Source of the DNA: Alentia gelatinosa
Lineage: Eukaryota > Annelida > Polychaeta > Phyllodocida > Polynoidae
NCBI GenBank assembly: GCA_950022655.1
Contig: OX465589.1
Coordinates: forward strand, 32,341,970-32,405,969
Length of the DNA stretch: 64,000 bases
Direction: 5' to 3'
Shown: in pieces, positions 8,838-22,902 of the stretch
How positions within the stretch are numbered: position 1 is the first letter of the stretch
How the letters are laid out: each line of letters starts with the position of its first letter
Position numbers and translations under genes: made by a program
The notes under the pieces: generated by a model
The model's input: only the letters and a program-made list of their open reading frames with translations
The model's database searches: none
What the model was told of the DNA's origin: nothing

Positions 8838-10596
8838 ACTGACGCTGGGTGACTATGATAAGAACTAACGTTTTAATTGACAGGTCCTGCCACCTGCTGT
8901 ATTATGTGAAACCAGGTTCCTCACTACATTCATAACGCCCTTAACATGCCCTCTTCCTGTCAGACTCAGTGGTCTAGAGGTAGTGTCAGCAAGGGAAACC
9001 TATGGTTGAGAGTTCAATCCCCTTCCATGCAGAGCGGGTTTTTTTTCAAGAGTCATGGGTGAGACAGTTAGGCTGGGTGAGACAGACTCAGGCAGAGTGA
9101 GACAGACTCAGGCAGGGTGAGACAGACTCGGGAAGGGTGAGTTGAGACAGACTCAGGCAGGGTGAGACAGACTCTGGCAGGATGATGAGAGACAGACTCA
9201 GGCAGGGTATAAAAGACACGGGCAGGGCGAGATAGGCTTGGGCAGGGTGATGAGAAACAGACTTGGACAATGTGAGACAGACATGGGCAGGATAATGTGA
9301 GACAAACTGGGGCAGGGTGAGACAGAGTCAGGCAGGGTGAGACAGACTCAGGAAGGGTGAGGTGAGACAGAGTCAGGCAGGGTGAGACAGACTTGGGCAG
9401 GGTGATGAGAGACAGACTCAGGCAGGGTATGACAGACTTGGGTAGAGCGACATAGACTTGAGCAGAGTGATGAGAGACAGACTGGGGCAGGGTGAGACAG
9501 ACTCACACAGGATGAGACAGACTCAGACAGGGTGAGACAGACTCGGGCAGGGTTAGGTAATACAGACTCAGGCAGGGTGAAACAGACTCGGTCAGGGTGA
9601 AGGGAGACAGACAGAGGGAGGGTATAACAGACATGGGCAGTTTCAGGTTAGACAGACTAGGGTAGGTCGAGACAGACTGGGGCAGGGTAAGTTGAGACAG
9701 ACTGGGACAGGGTGAGAAAGACATGGGCAGGATAATGAGAGACAGACTGGGGCAGGGTTAGACAGAGTCAGGCAGGGTGAGACAGACTCGGGAAGGGTGA
9801 GACAATCTCGGGCAGGGTGATGAGAGACAGACTCAGGGAGGGTATGACAGACTCGGGCAGGCCTACTTAATTGGTCGCTAGTTTATGCAGCGACCTTGAT
9901 ATTGACTGCACTTGTTACTGATAGATTGGCCATCAACCCCTGTCTGTGCTGAGCTCCTCACTCTCAGTCGGATAGATTGACGTGCCGTACCGTACGCAGA
10001 ATTTAACTCACTGTCGCCCAAATTATCATAGCCCAAGACATCTAAGGATGATACGTACCAAATGCGGAAATTCACTTCCAGTTAGAATTCAGCCATGAGA
10101 CTTTAACACCAGTTAGGGACACATATAACCTACGATCACCTAAAATATGAAGAAAATCGGCCAATTAGATCTAACGATATTCGTGTTTGAATCTGGTTGT
10201 ATCAAATGCTGCTCTGGTGGCCAGTGTAGGCCTACTTAATTGGTCGCTAGTTTATGCAGCGACCTTGATATTGACTGCACTTGTTACTGATAGATTGGCC
10301 ATCAACCCCTGTCTGTGCTGAGCTCCTCACTCTCAGTCGAATAGATTGATGGGCCTTACCTTACGCAGAATTTAACTGACTGTCGTCCAAATTATCATAG
10401 CCCAAGACATCTGAGGATGATGCGTACCAAATGCGGAAATTCACTTCCCGTTGGAATATGGCCATGAAACTTTAACACCAGTTAGGGACACATATAACCT
10501 ACGATCACCTAAAATATGAAGAAAATCGGCCGCTTGGATCTAACGACATTCACGTTTGAATATGGTTGTATCAAATGCTGCTCTGGTGGCCAGTGT
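8838..10596 (+). repeat. Satellite unit 6
   Basis: The unit is 1,759 bp: Pol III core at 8970-9046, A at 9859-10227, B at 10228-10596. It carries A-F. C has the private change CCACCTGCTGTA beside the inverted repeat. Confidence 0.96.
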
Positions 10597-12354
10597 ACTG
10601 ACGCTGGGTGACTATGATAAGAACTAACGTTTTAATTGACAGGTCCTGCCACCTGGTGTATTATGTGAAACCAGGTTCCTCACTACATTCATAACGCCCT
10701 TAACATGCCCTCTTCCTGTCAGACTCAGTGGTCTAGAGGTAGTGTCAGCAAGGGAAACCTATGGTTGAGAGTTCAATCCCCTTCCATGCAGAGCGGGTTT
10801 TTTTTCAAGAGTCATGGGTGAGACAGTTAGGCTGGGTGAGACAGACTCAGGCAGAGTGAGACAGACTCAGGCAGGGTGAGACAGACTCGGGAAGGGTGAG
10901 TTGAGACAGACTCAGGCAGGGTGAGACAGACTCTGGCAGGATGATGAGAGACAGACTCAGGCAGGGTATAAAAGACACGGGCAGGGCGAGATAGGCTTGG
11001 GCAGGGTGATGAGAAACAGACTTGGACAATGTGAGACAGACATGGGCAGGATAATGTGAGACAAACTGGGGCAGGGTGAGACAGAGTCAGGCAGGGTGAG
11101 ACAGACTCAGGAAGGGTGAGGTGAGACAGAGTCAGGCAGGGTGAGACAGACTTGGGCAGGGTGATGAGAGACAGACTCAGGCAGGGTATGACAGACTTGG
11201 GTAGAGCGACATAGACTTGAGCAGAGTGATGAGAGACAGACTGGGGCAGGGTGAGACAGACTCACACAGGATGAGACAGACTCAGACAGGGTGAGACAGA
11301 CTCGGGCAGGGTTAGGTAATACAGACTCAGGCAGGGTGAAACAGACTCGGTCAGGGTGAAGGGAGACAGACAGAGGGAGGGTATAACAGACATGGGCAGT
11401 TTCAGGTTAGACAGACTAGGGTAGGTCGAGACAGACTGGGGCAGGGTAAGTTGAGACAGACTGGGACAGGGTGAGAAAGACATGGGCAGGATAATGAGAG
11501 ACAGACTGGGGCAGGGCAGACAGAGTCAGGCAGGGTGAGACAGACTCGGGAAGGGTGAGACAATCTCGGGCAGGGTGATGAGAGACAGACTCAGGGAGGG
11601 TATGACAGACTCGGGCAGGCCTACTTAATTGGTCGCTAGTTTATGCAGCGACCTTGATATTGACTGCACTTGTTACTGATAGATTGGCCATCAACCCCTG
11701 TCTGTGCTGAGCTCCTCACTCTCAGTCGGATAGATTGACGTGCCGTACCGTACGCAGAATTTAACTCACTGTCGCCCAAATTATCATAGCCCAAGACATC
11801 TAAGGATGATACGTACCAAATGCGGATATTCACTTCCAGTTAGAATTCAGCCATGAGACTTTAACACCAGTTAGGGACACATATAACCTACAATCACCTA
11901 AAATATGAAGAAAATCGGCCAATTAGATCTAACGATATTCGTGTTTGAATCTGGTTGTAACAAATGCTGCTCTGGTGGCCAGTGTAGGCCTACTTAATTG
12001 GTCGCTAGTTTATGCAGCGACCTTGATATTGACTGCACTTGTTACTGATAGATTGGCCATCAACCCCTGTCTGTGCTGAGCTCCTCACTCTCAGTCGAAT
12101 AGATTGATGGGCCTTACCTTACGCAGAATTTAACTGACTGTCGTCCAAATTATCATAGCCCAAGACATCTGAGGATGATGCGTACCAAATGCGGAAATTC
12201 ACTTCCCGTTGGAATATGGCCATGAAACTTTAACACCAGTTAGGGACACATATAACCTACGATCACCTAAAATATGAAGAAAATCGGCCGCTTGGATCTA
12301 ACGACATTCACGTTTGAATATGGTTGTATCAAATGCTGCTGTGGTGGCCAGTGT
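10597..12354 (+). repeat. Satellite unit 7
   Basis: The unit is 1,758 bp: Pol III core at 10729-10805, A at 11617-11985, B at 11986-12354. One base is lost in D near 11517 (GGGCAGACAG for GGGTTAGACAG). A has CTACAATC and TTGTAAC, like units 1 and 11. It carries B-gtgg. Confidence 0.96.
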
Positions 12355-14111
12355 ACTGACGCTGGGTGACTATGATAAGAACTAACGTTTTAATTGACAG
12401 GTCCTGCCACCTGGTGTATTATGTGAAACCAGGTTCCTCACTACATTCATAACGCCCTTAACATGCCCTCTTCCTGTCAGACTCAGTGGTCTAGAGGTAG
12501 TGTCAGCAAGGGAAACCTATGGTTGAGAGTTCAATCCCCTTCCATGCAGAGCGGGTTTTTTTTCAAGAGTCATGGGTGAGACAGTTAGGCTGGGTGAGAC
12601 AGACTCAGGCAGAGTGAGACAGACTCAGGCAGGGTGAGACAGACTCGGGAAGGGTGAGTTGAGACAGACTCAGGCAGGGTGAGACAGACTCTGGCAGGAT
12701 GATGAGAGACAGACTCAGGCAGGGTATAAAAGACACGGGCAGGGCGAGATAGGCTTGGGCAGGGTGATGAGAAACAGACTTGGACAATGTGAGACAGACA
12801 TGGGCAGGATAATGTGAGACAAACTGGGGCAGGGTGAGACAGAGTCAGGCAGGGTGAGACAGACTCAGGAAGGGTGAGGTGAGACAGAGTCAGGCAGGGT
12901 GAGACAGACTTGGGCAGGGTGATGAGAGACAGACTCAGGCAGGGTATGACAGACTTGGGTAGAGCTACATAGACTTGAGCAGAGTGATGAGAGACAGACT
13001 GGGGCAGGGTGAGACAGACTCACACAGGATGAGACAGACTCAGACAGGGTGAGACAGACTCGGGCAGGGTTAGGTAATACAGACTCAGGCAGGGTGAAAC
13101 AGACTCGGTCAGGGTGAAGGGAGACAGACAGAGGGAGGGTATAACAGACATGGGCAGTTTCAGGTTAGACAGACTAGGGTAGGTCGAGACAGACTGGGGC
13201 AGGGTAAGTTGAGACAGACTGGGACAGGGTGAGAAAGACATGGGCAGGATAATGAGAGACAGACTGGGGCAGGGTTAGACAGAGTCAGGCAGGGTGAGAC
13301 AGACTCGGGAAGGGTGAGACAATCTCGGGCAGGGTGATGAGAGACAGACTCAGGGAGGGTATGACAGACTCGGGCAGGCCTACTTAATTGGTCGCTAGTT
13401 TATGCAGCGACCTTGATATTGACTGCACTTGTTACTGATAGATTGGCCATCAACCCCTGTCTGTGCTGAGCTCCTCACTCTCAGTCGGATAGATTGACGT
13501 GCCGTACCGTACGCAGAATTTAACTCAGTCGCCCAAATTATCATAGCCCAAGACATCTAAGGATGATACGTACCAAATGCGGATATTCACTTCCAGTTAG
13601 AATTCAGCCATGAGACTTTAACACCAGTTAGGGACACATATAACATACGATCACCTAAAATATGAAGAAAATCGGCCAATTAGATCTAACGATATTCGTG
13701 TTTGAATCTGGTTGTATCAAATGCTGCTCTGGTGGCCAGTGTAGGCCTACTTAATTGGTCGCTAGTTTATGCAGCGACCTTGATATTGACTGCACTTGTT
13801 ACTGATAGATTGGCCATCAACCCCTGTCTGTGCTGAGCTCCTCACTCTCAGTCGGATAGATTGACGTGCCGTACCGTACGCAGAATTTAACTGACTGTCG
13901 TCCAAATTATCATAGCCCAAGACATCTGAGGATGATGCGTACCAAATGCGGAAATTCACTTCCCGTTGGAATATGGCCATGAAACTTTAACACCAGTTAG
14001 GGACACATATAACCTACGATCACCTAAAATATGAAGAAATTCGGCCGCTTGGATCTAACGACATTCACGTTTGAATATGGTTGTATCAAATGCTGCTCTG
14101 GTGGCCAGTGT
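12355..14111 (+). repeat. Satellite unit 8
   Basis: The unit is 1,757 bp: Pol III core at 12487-12563, A at 13376-13742, B at 13743-14111. It carries A-del2, hybrid-B and B-att. Private changes are AGAGCTACAT in D and ATAACATACG in A. The class matches unit 13. Confidence 0.96.
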
Positions 14112-15870
14112 ACTGACGCTGGGTGACTATGATAAGAACTAACGTTTTAATTGACAGGTCCTGCCACCTGGTGTATTATGTGAAACCAGGTTCCTCACTA
14201 CATTCATAACGCCCTTAACATGCCCTCTTCCTGTCAGACTCAGTGGTCTAGAGGTAGTGTCAGCAAGGGAAACCTATGGTTGAGAGTTCAATCCCCTTCC
14301 ATGCAGAGCGGGTTTTTTTTCAAGAGTCATGGGTGAGACAGTTAGGCTGGGTGAGACAGACTCAGGCAGAGTGAGACAGACTCAGGCAGGGTGAGACAGA
14401 CTCGGGAAGGGTGAGTTGAGACAGACTCAGGCAGGGTGAGACAGACTCTGGCAGGATGATGAGAGACAGACTCAGGCAGGGTATAAAAGACACGGGCAGG
14501 GCGAGATAGGCTTGGGCAGGGTGATGAGAAACAGACTTGGACAATGTGAGACAGACATGGGCAGGATAATGTGAGACAAACTGGGGCAGGGTGAGACAGA
14601 GTCAGGCAGGGTGAGACAGACTCAGGAAGGGTGAGGTGAGACAGAGTCAGGCAGGGTGAGACAGACTTGGGCAGGGTGATGAGAGACAGACTCAGGCAGG
14701 GTATGACAGACTTGGGTAGAGCGACATAGACTTGAGCAGAGTGATGAGAGACAGACTGGGGCAGGGTGAGACAGACTCACACAGGATGAGACAGACTCAG
14801 ACAGGGTGAGACAGACTCGGGCAGGGTTAGGTAATACAGACTCAGGCAAGATGAAACAGACTCGGTCAGGGTGAAGGGAGACAGACAGAGGGAGGGTATA
14901 ACAGACATGGGCAGTTTCAGGTTAGACAGACTAGGGTAGGTCGAGACAGACTGGGGCAGGGTAAGTTGAGACAGACTGGGACAGGGTGAGAAAGACATGG
15001 GCAGGATAATGAGAGACAGACTGGGGCAGGGTTAGACAGAGTCAGGCAGGGTGAGACAGACTCGGGAAGGGTGAGACAATCTCGGGCAGGGTGATGAGAG
15101 ACAGACTCAGGGAGGGTATGACAGACTCGGGCAGGCCTACTTAATTGGTCGCTAGTTTATGCAGCGACCTTGAAATTGACTGCAATTGTTACTGATAGAT
15201 TGGCCATCAACCCCTGTCTGTGCTGAGCTCCTCACTCTCAGTCGGATAGATTGACGTGCCGTACCGTACGCAGAATTTAACTCACTGTCGCCCAAATTAT
15301 CATAGCCCAAGACATCTAAGGATGATACGTACCAAATGCGGATATTCACTTCCAGTTAGAATTCAGCCATGAGACTTTAACACCAGTTAGGGACACATAT
15401 AACCTACGATCACCTAAAATATGAAGAAAATCGGCCAATTAGATCTAACGATATTCGTGTTTGAATCTGGTTGTAACAAATGCTGCTCTGGTGGCCAGTG
15501 TAGGCCTACTTAATTGGTCGCTAGTTTATGCAGCGACCTTGATATTGACTGCACTTGTTACTGATAGATTGGCCATCAACCCCTGTCTGTGCTGAGCTCC
15601 TCACTCTCAGTCGAATAGATTGATGGGCCTTACCTTACGCAGAATTTAACTGACTGTCGTCCAAATTATCATAGCCCAAGACATCTGAGGATGATGCGTA
15701 CCAAATGCGGAAATTCACTTCCCGTTGGAATATGGCCATGAAACTTTAACACCAGTTAGGGACACATATAACCTACGATCACCTAAAATATGAAGAAAAT
15801 CGGCCGCTTGGATCTAACGACATTCACGTTTGAATATGGTTGTATCAAATGCTGCTCTGGTGGCCAGTGT
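14112..15870 (+). repeat. Satellite unit 9
   Basis: The unit is 1,759 bp: Pol III core at 14244-14320, A at 15133-15501, B at 15502-15870. D has CAAGATGAAAC near 14846; the GATGAAAC part is shared with unit 14. It carries A-aatt with an ordinary B. Confidence 0.96.
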
Positions 15871-17629
15871 ACTGACGCTGGGTGACTATGATAAGAACTA
15901 ACGTTTTAATTGACAGGTCCTGCCACCTGGTGTATTATGTGAAACCAGGTTCCTCACTACATTCATAACGCCCTTAACATGCCCTCTTCCTGTCAGACTC
16001 AGTGGTCTAGAGGTAGTGTCAGCAAGGGAAACCTATGGTTGAGAGTTCAATCCCCTTCCATGCAGAGCGGGTTTTTTTTCAAGAGTCATGGGTGAGACAG
16101 TTAGGCTGGGTGAGACAGACTCAGGCAGAGTGAGACAGACTCAGGCAGGGTGAGACAGACTCGGGAAGGGTGAGTTGAGACAGACTCAGGCAGGGTGAGA
16201 CAGACTCTGGCAGGATGATGAGAGACAGACTCAGGCAGGGTATAAAAGACACGGGCAGGGCGAGATAGGCTTGGGCAGGGTGATGAGAAACAGACTTGGA
16301 CAATGTGAGACAGACATGGGCAGGATAATGTGAGACAAACTGGGGCAGGGTGAGACAGAGTCAGGCAGGGTGAGACAGACTCAGGAAGGGTGAGGTGAGA
16401 CAGAGTCAGGCAGGGTGAGACAGACTTGGGCAGGGTGATGAGAGACAGACTCAGGCAGGGTATGACAGACTTGGGTAGAGCGACATAGACTTGAGCAGAG
16501 TGATGAGAGACAGACTGGGGCAGGGTGAGACAGACTCACACAGGATGAGACAGACTCAGACAGGGTGAGACAGACTCGGGCAGGGTTAGGTAATACAGAC
16601 TCAGGCAGGGTGAAACAGACTCGGTCAGGGTGAAGGGAGACAGACAGAGGGAGGGTATAACAGACATGGGCAGTTTCAGGTTAGACAGACTAGGGTAGGT
16701 CGAGACAGACTGGGGCAGGGTAAGTTGAGACAGACTGGGACAGGGTGAGAAAGACATGGGCAGGATAATGAGAGACAGACTGGGGCAGGGTTAGACAGAG
16801 TCAGGCAGGGTGAGACAGACTCGGGAAGGGTGAGACAATCTCGGGCAGGGTGATGAGAGACAGACTCAGGGAGGGTATGACAGACTCGGGCAGGCCTACT
16901 TAATTGGTCGCTAGTTTATGCAGCGACCTTGATATTGACTGCACTTGTTACTGATAGATTGGCCATCAACCCCTGTCTGTGCTGAGCTCCTCACTCTCAG
17001 TCGGATAGATTGACGTGCCGTACCGTACGCAGAATTTAACTCACTGTCGCCCAAATTATCATAGCCCAAGACATCTAAGGATGATACGTACCAAATGCGG
17101 AAATTCACTTCCAGTTAGAATTCAGCCATGAGACTTTAACACCAGTTAGGGACACATATAACCTACGATCACCTAAAATATGAAGAAAATCGGCCAATTA
17201 GATCTAACGATATTCGTGTTTGAATCTGGTTGTATCAAATGCTGCTCTGGTGGCCAGTGTAGGCCTACTTAATTGGTCGCTAGTTTATGCAGCGACCTTG
17301 ATATTGACTGCACTTGTTACTGATAGATTGGCCATCAACCCCTGTCTGTGCTGAGCTCCTCACTCTCAGTCGAATAGATTGATGGGCCTTACCTTACGCA
17401 GAATTTAACTGACTGTCGTCCAAATTATCATAGCCCAAGACATCTGAGGATGATGCGTACCAAATGCGGAAATTCACTTCCCGTTGGAATATGGCCATGA
17501 AACTTTAACACCAGTTAGGGACACATATAACCTACGATCACCTAAAATATGAAGAAAATCGGCCGCTTGGATCTAACGACATTCACGTTTGAATATGGTT
17601 GTATCAAATGCTGCTCTGGTGGCCAGTGT
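15871..17629 (+). repeat. Satellite unit 10
   Basis: The unit is 1,759 bp: Pol III core at 16003-16079, A at 16892-17260, B at 17261-17629. It carries A-F and is otherwise consensus, like unit 6 without the C change. Confidence 0.96.
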
Positions 17630-19388
17630 ACTGACGCTGGGTGACTATGATAAGAACTAACGTTTTAATTGACAGGTCCTGCCACCTGGTGTATTATGTG
17701 AAACCAGGTTCCTCACTACATTCATAACGCCCTTAACATGCCCTCTTCCTGTCAGACTCAGTGGTCTAGAGGTAGTGTCAGCAAGGGAAACCTATGGTTG
17801 AGAGTTCAATCCCCTTCCATGCAGAGCGGGTTTTTTTTCAAGAGTCATGGGTGAGACAGTTAGGCTGGGTGAGACAGACTCAGGCAGAGTGAGACAGACT
17901 CAGGCAGGGTGAGACAGACTCGGGAAGGGTGAGTTGAGACAGACTCAGGCAGGGTGAGACAGACTCTGGCAGGATGATGAGAGACAGACTCAGGCAGGGT
18001 ATAAAAGACACGGGCAGGGCGAGATAGGCTTGGGCAGGGTGATGAGAAACAGACTTGGACAATGTGAGACAGACATGGGCAGGATAATGTGAGACAAACT
18101 GGGGCAGGGTGAGACAGAGTCAGGCAGGGTGAGACAGACTCAGGAAGGGTGAGGTGAGACAGAGTCAGGCAGGGTGAGACAGACTTGGGCAGGGTGATGA
18201 GAGACAGACTCAGGCAGGGTATGACAGACTTGGGTAGAGCGACATAGACTTGAGCAGAGTGATGAGAGACAGACTGGGGCAGGGTGAGACAGACTCACAC
18301 AGGATGAGACAGACTCAGACAGGGTGAGACAGACTCGGGCAGGGTTAGGTAATACAGACTCAGGCAGGGTGAAACAGACTCGGTCAGGGTGAAGGGAGAC
18401 AGACAGAGGGAGGGTATAACAGACATGGGCAGTTTCAGGTTAGACAGACTAGGGTAGGTCGAGACAGACTGGGGCAGGGTAAGTTGAGACAGACTGGGAC
18501 AGGGTGAGAAAGACATGGGCAGGATAATGAGAGACAGACTGGGGCAGGGTTAGACAGAGTCAGGCAGGGTGAGACAGACTCGGGAAGGGTGAGACAATCT
18601 CGGGCAGGGTGATGAGAGACAGACTCAGGGAGGGTATGACAGACTCGGGCAGGCCTACTTAATTGGTCGCTAGTTTATGCAGCGACCTTGATATTGACTG
18701 CACTTGTTACTGATAGATTGGCCATCAACCCCTGTCTGTGCTGAGCTCCTCACTCTCAGTCGGATAGATTGACGTGCCGTACCGTACGCAGAATTTAACT
18801 CACTGTCGCCCAAATTATCATAGCCCAAGACATCTAAGGATGATACGTACCAAATGCGGATATTCACTTCCAGTTAGAATTCAGCCATGATACTTTAACA
18901 CCAGTTAGGGACACATATAACCTACAATCACCTAAAATATGAAGAAAATCGGCCAATTAGATCTAACGATATTCGTGTTTGAATCTGGTTGTAACAAATG
19001 CTGCTCTGGTGGCTAGTGTAGGCCTACTTAATTGGTCGCTAGTTTATGCAGCGACCTTGATATTGACTGCACTTGTTACTGATAGATTGGCCATCAACCC
19101 CTGTCTGTGCTGAGCTCCTCACTCTCAGTCGAATAGATTGATGGGCCTTACCTTACGCAGAATTTAACTGACTGTCGTCCAAATTATCATAGCCCAAGAC
19201 ATCTGAGGATGATGCGTACCAAATGCGGAAATTCACTTCCCGTTGGAATATGGCCATGAAACTTTAACACCAGTTAGGGACACATATAACCTACGATCAC
19301 CTAAAATATGAAGAAAATCGGCCGCTTGGATCTAACGACATTCACGTTTGAATATGGTTGTATCAAATGCTGCTCTGGTGGCCAGTGT
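17630..19388 (+). repeat. Satellite unit 11
   Basis: The unit is 1,759 bp: Pol III core at 17762-17838, A at 18651-19019, B at 19020-19388. A has CTACAATC and TTGTAAC plus private CATGATACTTT and GGTGGCTAGTG. Confidence 0.96.
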
Positions 19389-21145
19389 ACTGACGCTGGG
19401 TGACTATGATAAGAACTAACGTTTTAATTGACAGGTCCTGCCACCTGGTGTATTATGTGAAACCAGGTTCCTCACTACATTCATAACGCCCTTAACATGC
19501 CCTCTTCCTGTCAGACTCAGTGGTCTAGAGGTAGTGTCAGCAAGGGAAACCTATGGTTGAGAGTTCAATCCCCTTCCATGCAGAGCGGGTTTTTTTTCAA
19601 GAGTCATGGGTGAGACAGTTAGGCTGGGTGAGACAGACTCAGGCAGAGTGAGACAGACTCAGGCAGGGTGAGACAGACTCGGGAAGGGTGAGTTGAGACA
19701 GACTCAGGCAGGGTGAGACAGACTCTGGCAGGATGATGAGAGACAGACTCAGGCAGGGTATAAAAGACACGGGCAGGGCGAGATAGGCTTGGGCAGGGTG
19801 ATGAGAAACAGACTTGGACAATGTGAGACAGACATGGGCAGGATAATGTGAGACAAACTGGGGCAGGGTGAGACAGAGTCAGGCAGGGTGAGACAGACTC
19901 AGGAAGGGTGAGGTGAGACAGAGTCAGGCAGGGTGAGACAGACTTGGGCAGGGTGATGAGAGACAGACTCAGGCAGGGTATGACAGACTTGGGTAGAGCG
20001 ACATAGACTTGAGCAGAGTGATGAGAGACAGACTGGGGCAGGGTGAGACAGACTCACACAGGATGAGACAGACTCAGACAGGGTGAGACAGACTCGGGCA
20101 GGGTTAGGTAATACAGACTCAGGCAGGGTGAAACAGACTCGGTCAGGGTGAAGGGAGACAGACAGAGGGAGGGTATAACAGACATGGGCAGTTTCAGGTT
20201 AGACAGACTAGGGTAGGTCGAGACAGACTGGGGCAGGGTAAGTTGAGACAGACTGGGACAGGGTGAGAAAGACATGGGCAGGATAATGAGAGACAGACTG
20301 GGGCAGGGTTAGACAGAGTCAGGCAGGGTGAGACAGACTCGGGAAGGGTGAGACAATCTCGGGCAGGGTGATGAGAGACAGACTCAGGGAGGGTATGACA
20401 GACTCGGGCAGGCCTACTTAATTGGTCGCTAGTTTATGCAGCGACCTTGATATTGACTGCACTTGTTACTGATAGATTGGCCATCAACCCCTGTCTGTGC
20501 TGAGCTCCTCACTCTCAGTCGGATAGATTGACGTGCCGTACCGTACGCAGAATTTAACTCAGTCGCCCAAATTATCATAGCCCAAGACATCTAAGGATGA
20601 TACGTACCAAATGCGGATATTCACTTCCAGTTAGAATTCAGCCATGAGACTTTAACACCAGTTAGGGACACATATAACCTACGATCACCTAAAATATGAA
20701 GAAAATCGGCCAATTAGATCTAACGATATTCGTGTTTGAATCTGGTTGTATCAAATGCTGCTCTGGTGGCCAGTGTAGGCCTACTTAATTGGTCGCTAGT
20801 TTATGCAGCGACCTTGATATTGACTGCACTTGTTACTGATAGATTGGCCATCAACCCCTGTCTGTGCTGAGCTCCTCACTCTCAGTCAAATAGATTGATG
20901 GGCCTTACCTTCCGCAGAATTTAACTGACTGTCGTCCAAATTATCATAGCCCAAGACATCTGAGGATGATGCGTACCAAATGCGGAAATTCACTTCCCGT
21001 TGGAATTTGGCCATGAAACTTTAACACCAGTTAGGGACACATATAACCTACGATCACCTAAAATATGAAGAAAATCGGCCGCTTGGATCTAACGACATTC
21101 ACGTTTGAATATGGTTGTATCAAATGCTGCTGTGGTGGCCAGTGT
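19389..21145 (+). repeat. Satellite unit 12
   Basis: The unit is 1,757 bp: Pol III core at 19521-19597, A at 20410-20776, B at 20777-21145. It carries A-del2 and B-gtgg. B has three private changes (CAGTCAAATAG, CCTTCCGC, TGGAATTTGG), making it the most diverged B in the window. Confidence 0.96.
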
Positions 21146-22902
21146 ACTGACGCTGGGTGACTATGATAAGAACTAACGTTTTAATTGACAGGTCCTGCCA
21201 CCTGGTGTATTATGTGAAACCAGGTTCCTCACTACATTCATAACGCCCTTAACATGCCCTCTTCCTGTCAGACTCAGTGGTCTAGAGGTAGTGTCAGCAA
21301 GGGAAACCTATGGTTGAGAGTTCAATCCCCTTCCATGCAGAGCGGGTTTTTTTTCAAGAGTCATGGGTGAGACAGTTAGGCTGGGTGAGACAGACTCAGG
21401 CAGAGTGAGACAGACTCAGGCAGGGTGAGACAGACTCGGGAAGGGTGAGTTGAGACAGACTCAGGCAGGGTGAGACAGACTCTGGCAGGATGATGAGAGA
21501 CAGACTCAGGCAGGGTATAAAAGACACGGGCAGGGCGAGATAGGCTTGGGCAGGGTGATGAGAAACAGACTTGGACAATGTGAGACAGACATGGGCAGGA
21601 TAATGTGAGACAAACTGGGGCAGGGTGAGACAGAGTCAGGCAGGGTGAGACAGACTCAGGAAGGGTGAGGTGAGACAGAGTCAGGCAGGGTGAGACAGAC
21701 TTGGGCAGGGTGATGAGAGACAGACTCAGGCAGGGTATGACAGACTTGGGTAGAGCGACATAGACTTGAGCAGAGTGATGAGAGACAGACTGGGGCAGGG
21801 TGAGACAGACTCACACAGGATGAGACAGACTCAGACAGGGTGAGACAGACTCGGGCAGGGTTAGGTAATACAGACTCAGGCAGGGTGAAACAGACTCGGT
21901 CAGGGTGAAGGGAGACAGACAGAGGGAGGGTATAACAGACATGGGCAGTTTCAGGTTAGACAGACTAGGGTAGGTCGAGACAGACTGGGGCAGGGTAAGT
22001 TGAGACAGACTGGGACAGGGTGAGAAAGACATGGGCAGGATAATGAGAGACAGACTGGGGCAGGGTTAGACAGAGTCAGGCAGGGTGAGACAGACTCGGG
22101 AAGGGTGAGACAATCTCGGGCAGGGTGATGAGAGACAGACTCAGGGAGGGTATGACAGACTCGGGCAGGCCTACTTAATTGGTCGCTAGTTTATGCAGCG
22201 ACCTTGATATTGACTGCACTTGTTACTGATAGATTGGCCATCAACCCCTGTCTGTGCTGAGCTCCTCACTCTCAGTCGGATAGATTGACGTGCCGTACCG
22301 TACGCAGAATTTAACTCAGTCGCCCAAATTATCATAGCCCAAGACATCTAAGGATGATACGTACCAAATGCGGATATTCACTTCCAGTTAGAATTCAGCC
22401 ATGAGACTTTAACACCAGTTAGGGACACATATAACCTACGATCACCTAAAATATGAAGAAAATCGGCCAAATAGATCTAACGATATTCGTGTTTGAATCT
22501 GGTTGTATCAAATGCTGCTCTGGTGGCCAGTGTAGGCCTACTTAATTGGTCGCTAGTTTATGCAGCGACCTTGATATTGACTGCACTTGTTACTGATAGA
22601 TTGGCCATCAACCCCTGTCTGTGCTGAGCTCCTCACTCTCAGTCGGATAGATTGACGTGCCGTACCGTACGCAGAATTTAACTGACTGTCGTCCAAATTA
22701 TCATAGCCCAAGACATCTGAGGATGATGCGTACCAAATGCGGAAATTCACTTCCCGTTGGAATATGGCCATGAAACTTTAACACCAGTTAGGGACACATA
22801 TAACCTACGATCACCTAAAATATGAAGAAATTCGGCCGCTTGGATCTAACGACATTCACGTTTGAATATGGTTGTATCAAATGCTGCTCTGGTGGCCAGT
22901 GT
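21146..22902 (+). repeat. Satellite unit 13
   Basis: The unit is 1,757 bp: Pol III core at 21278-21354, A at 22167-22533, B at 22534-22902. It carries A-del2, hybrid-B and B-att. GGCCAAATAGATC in A is private. Confidence 0.96.
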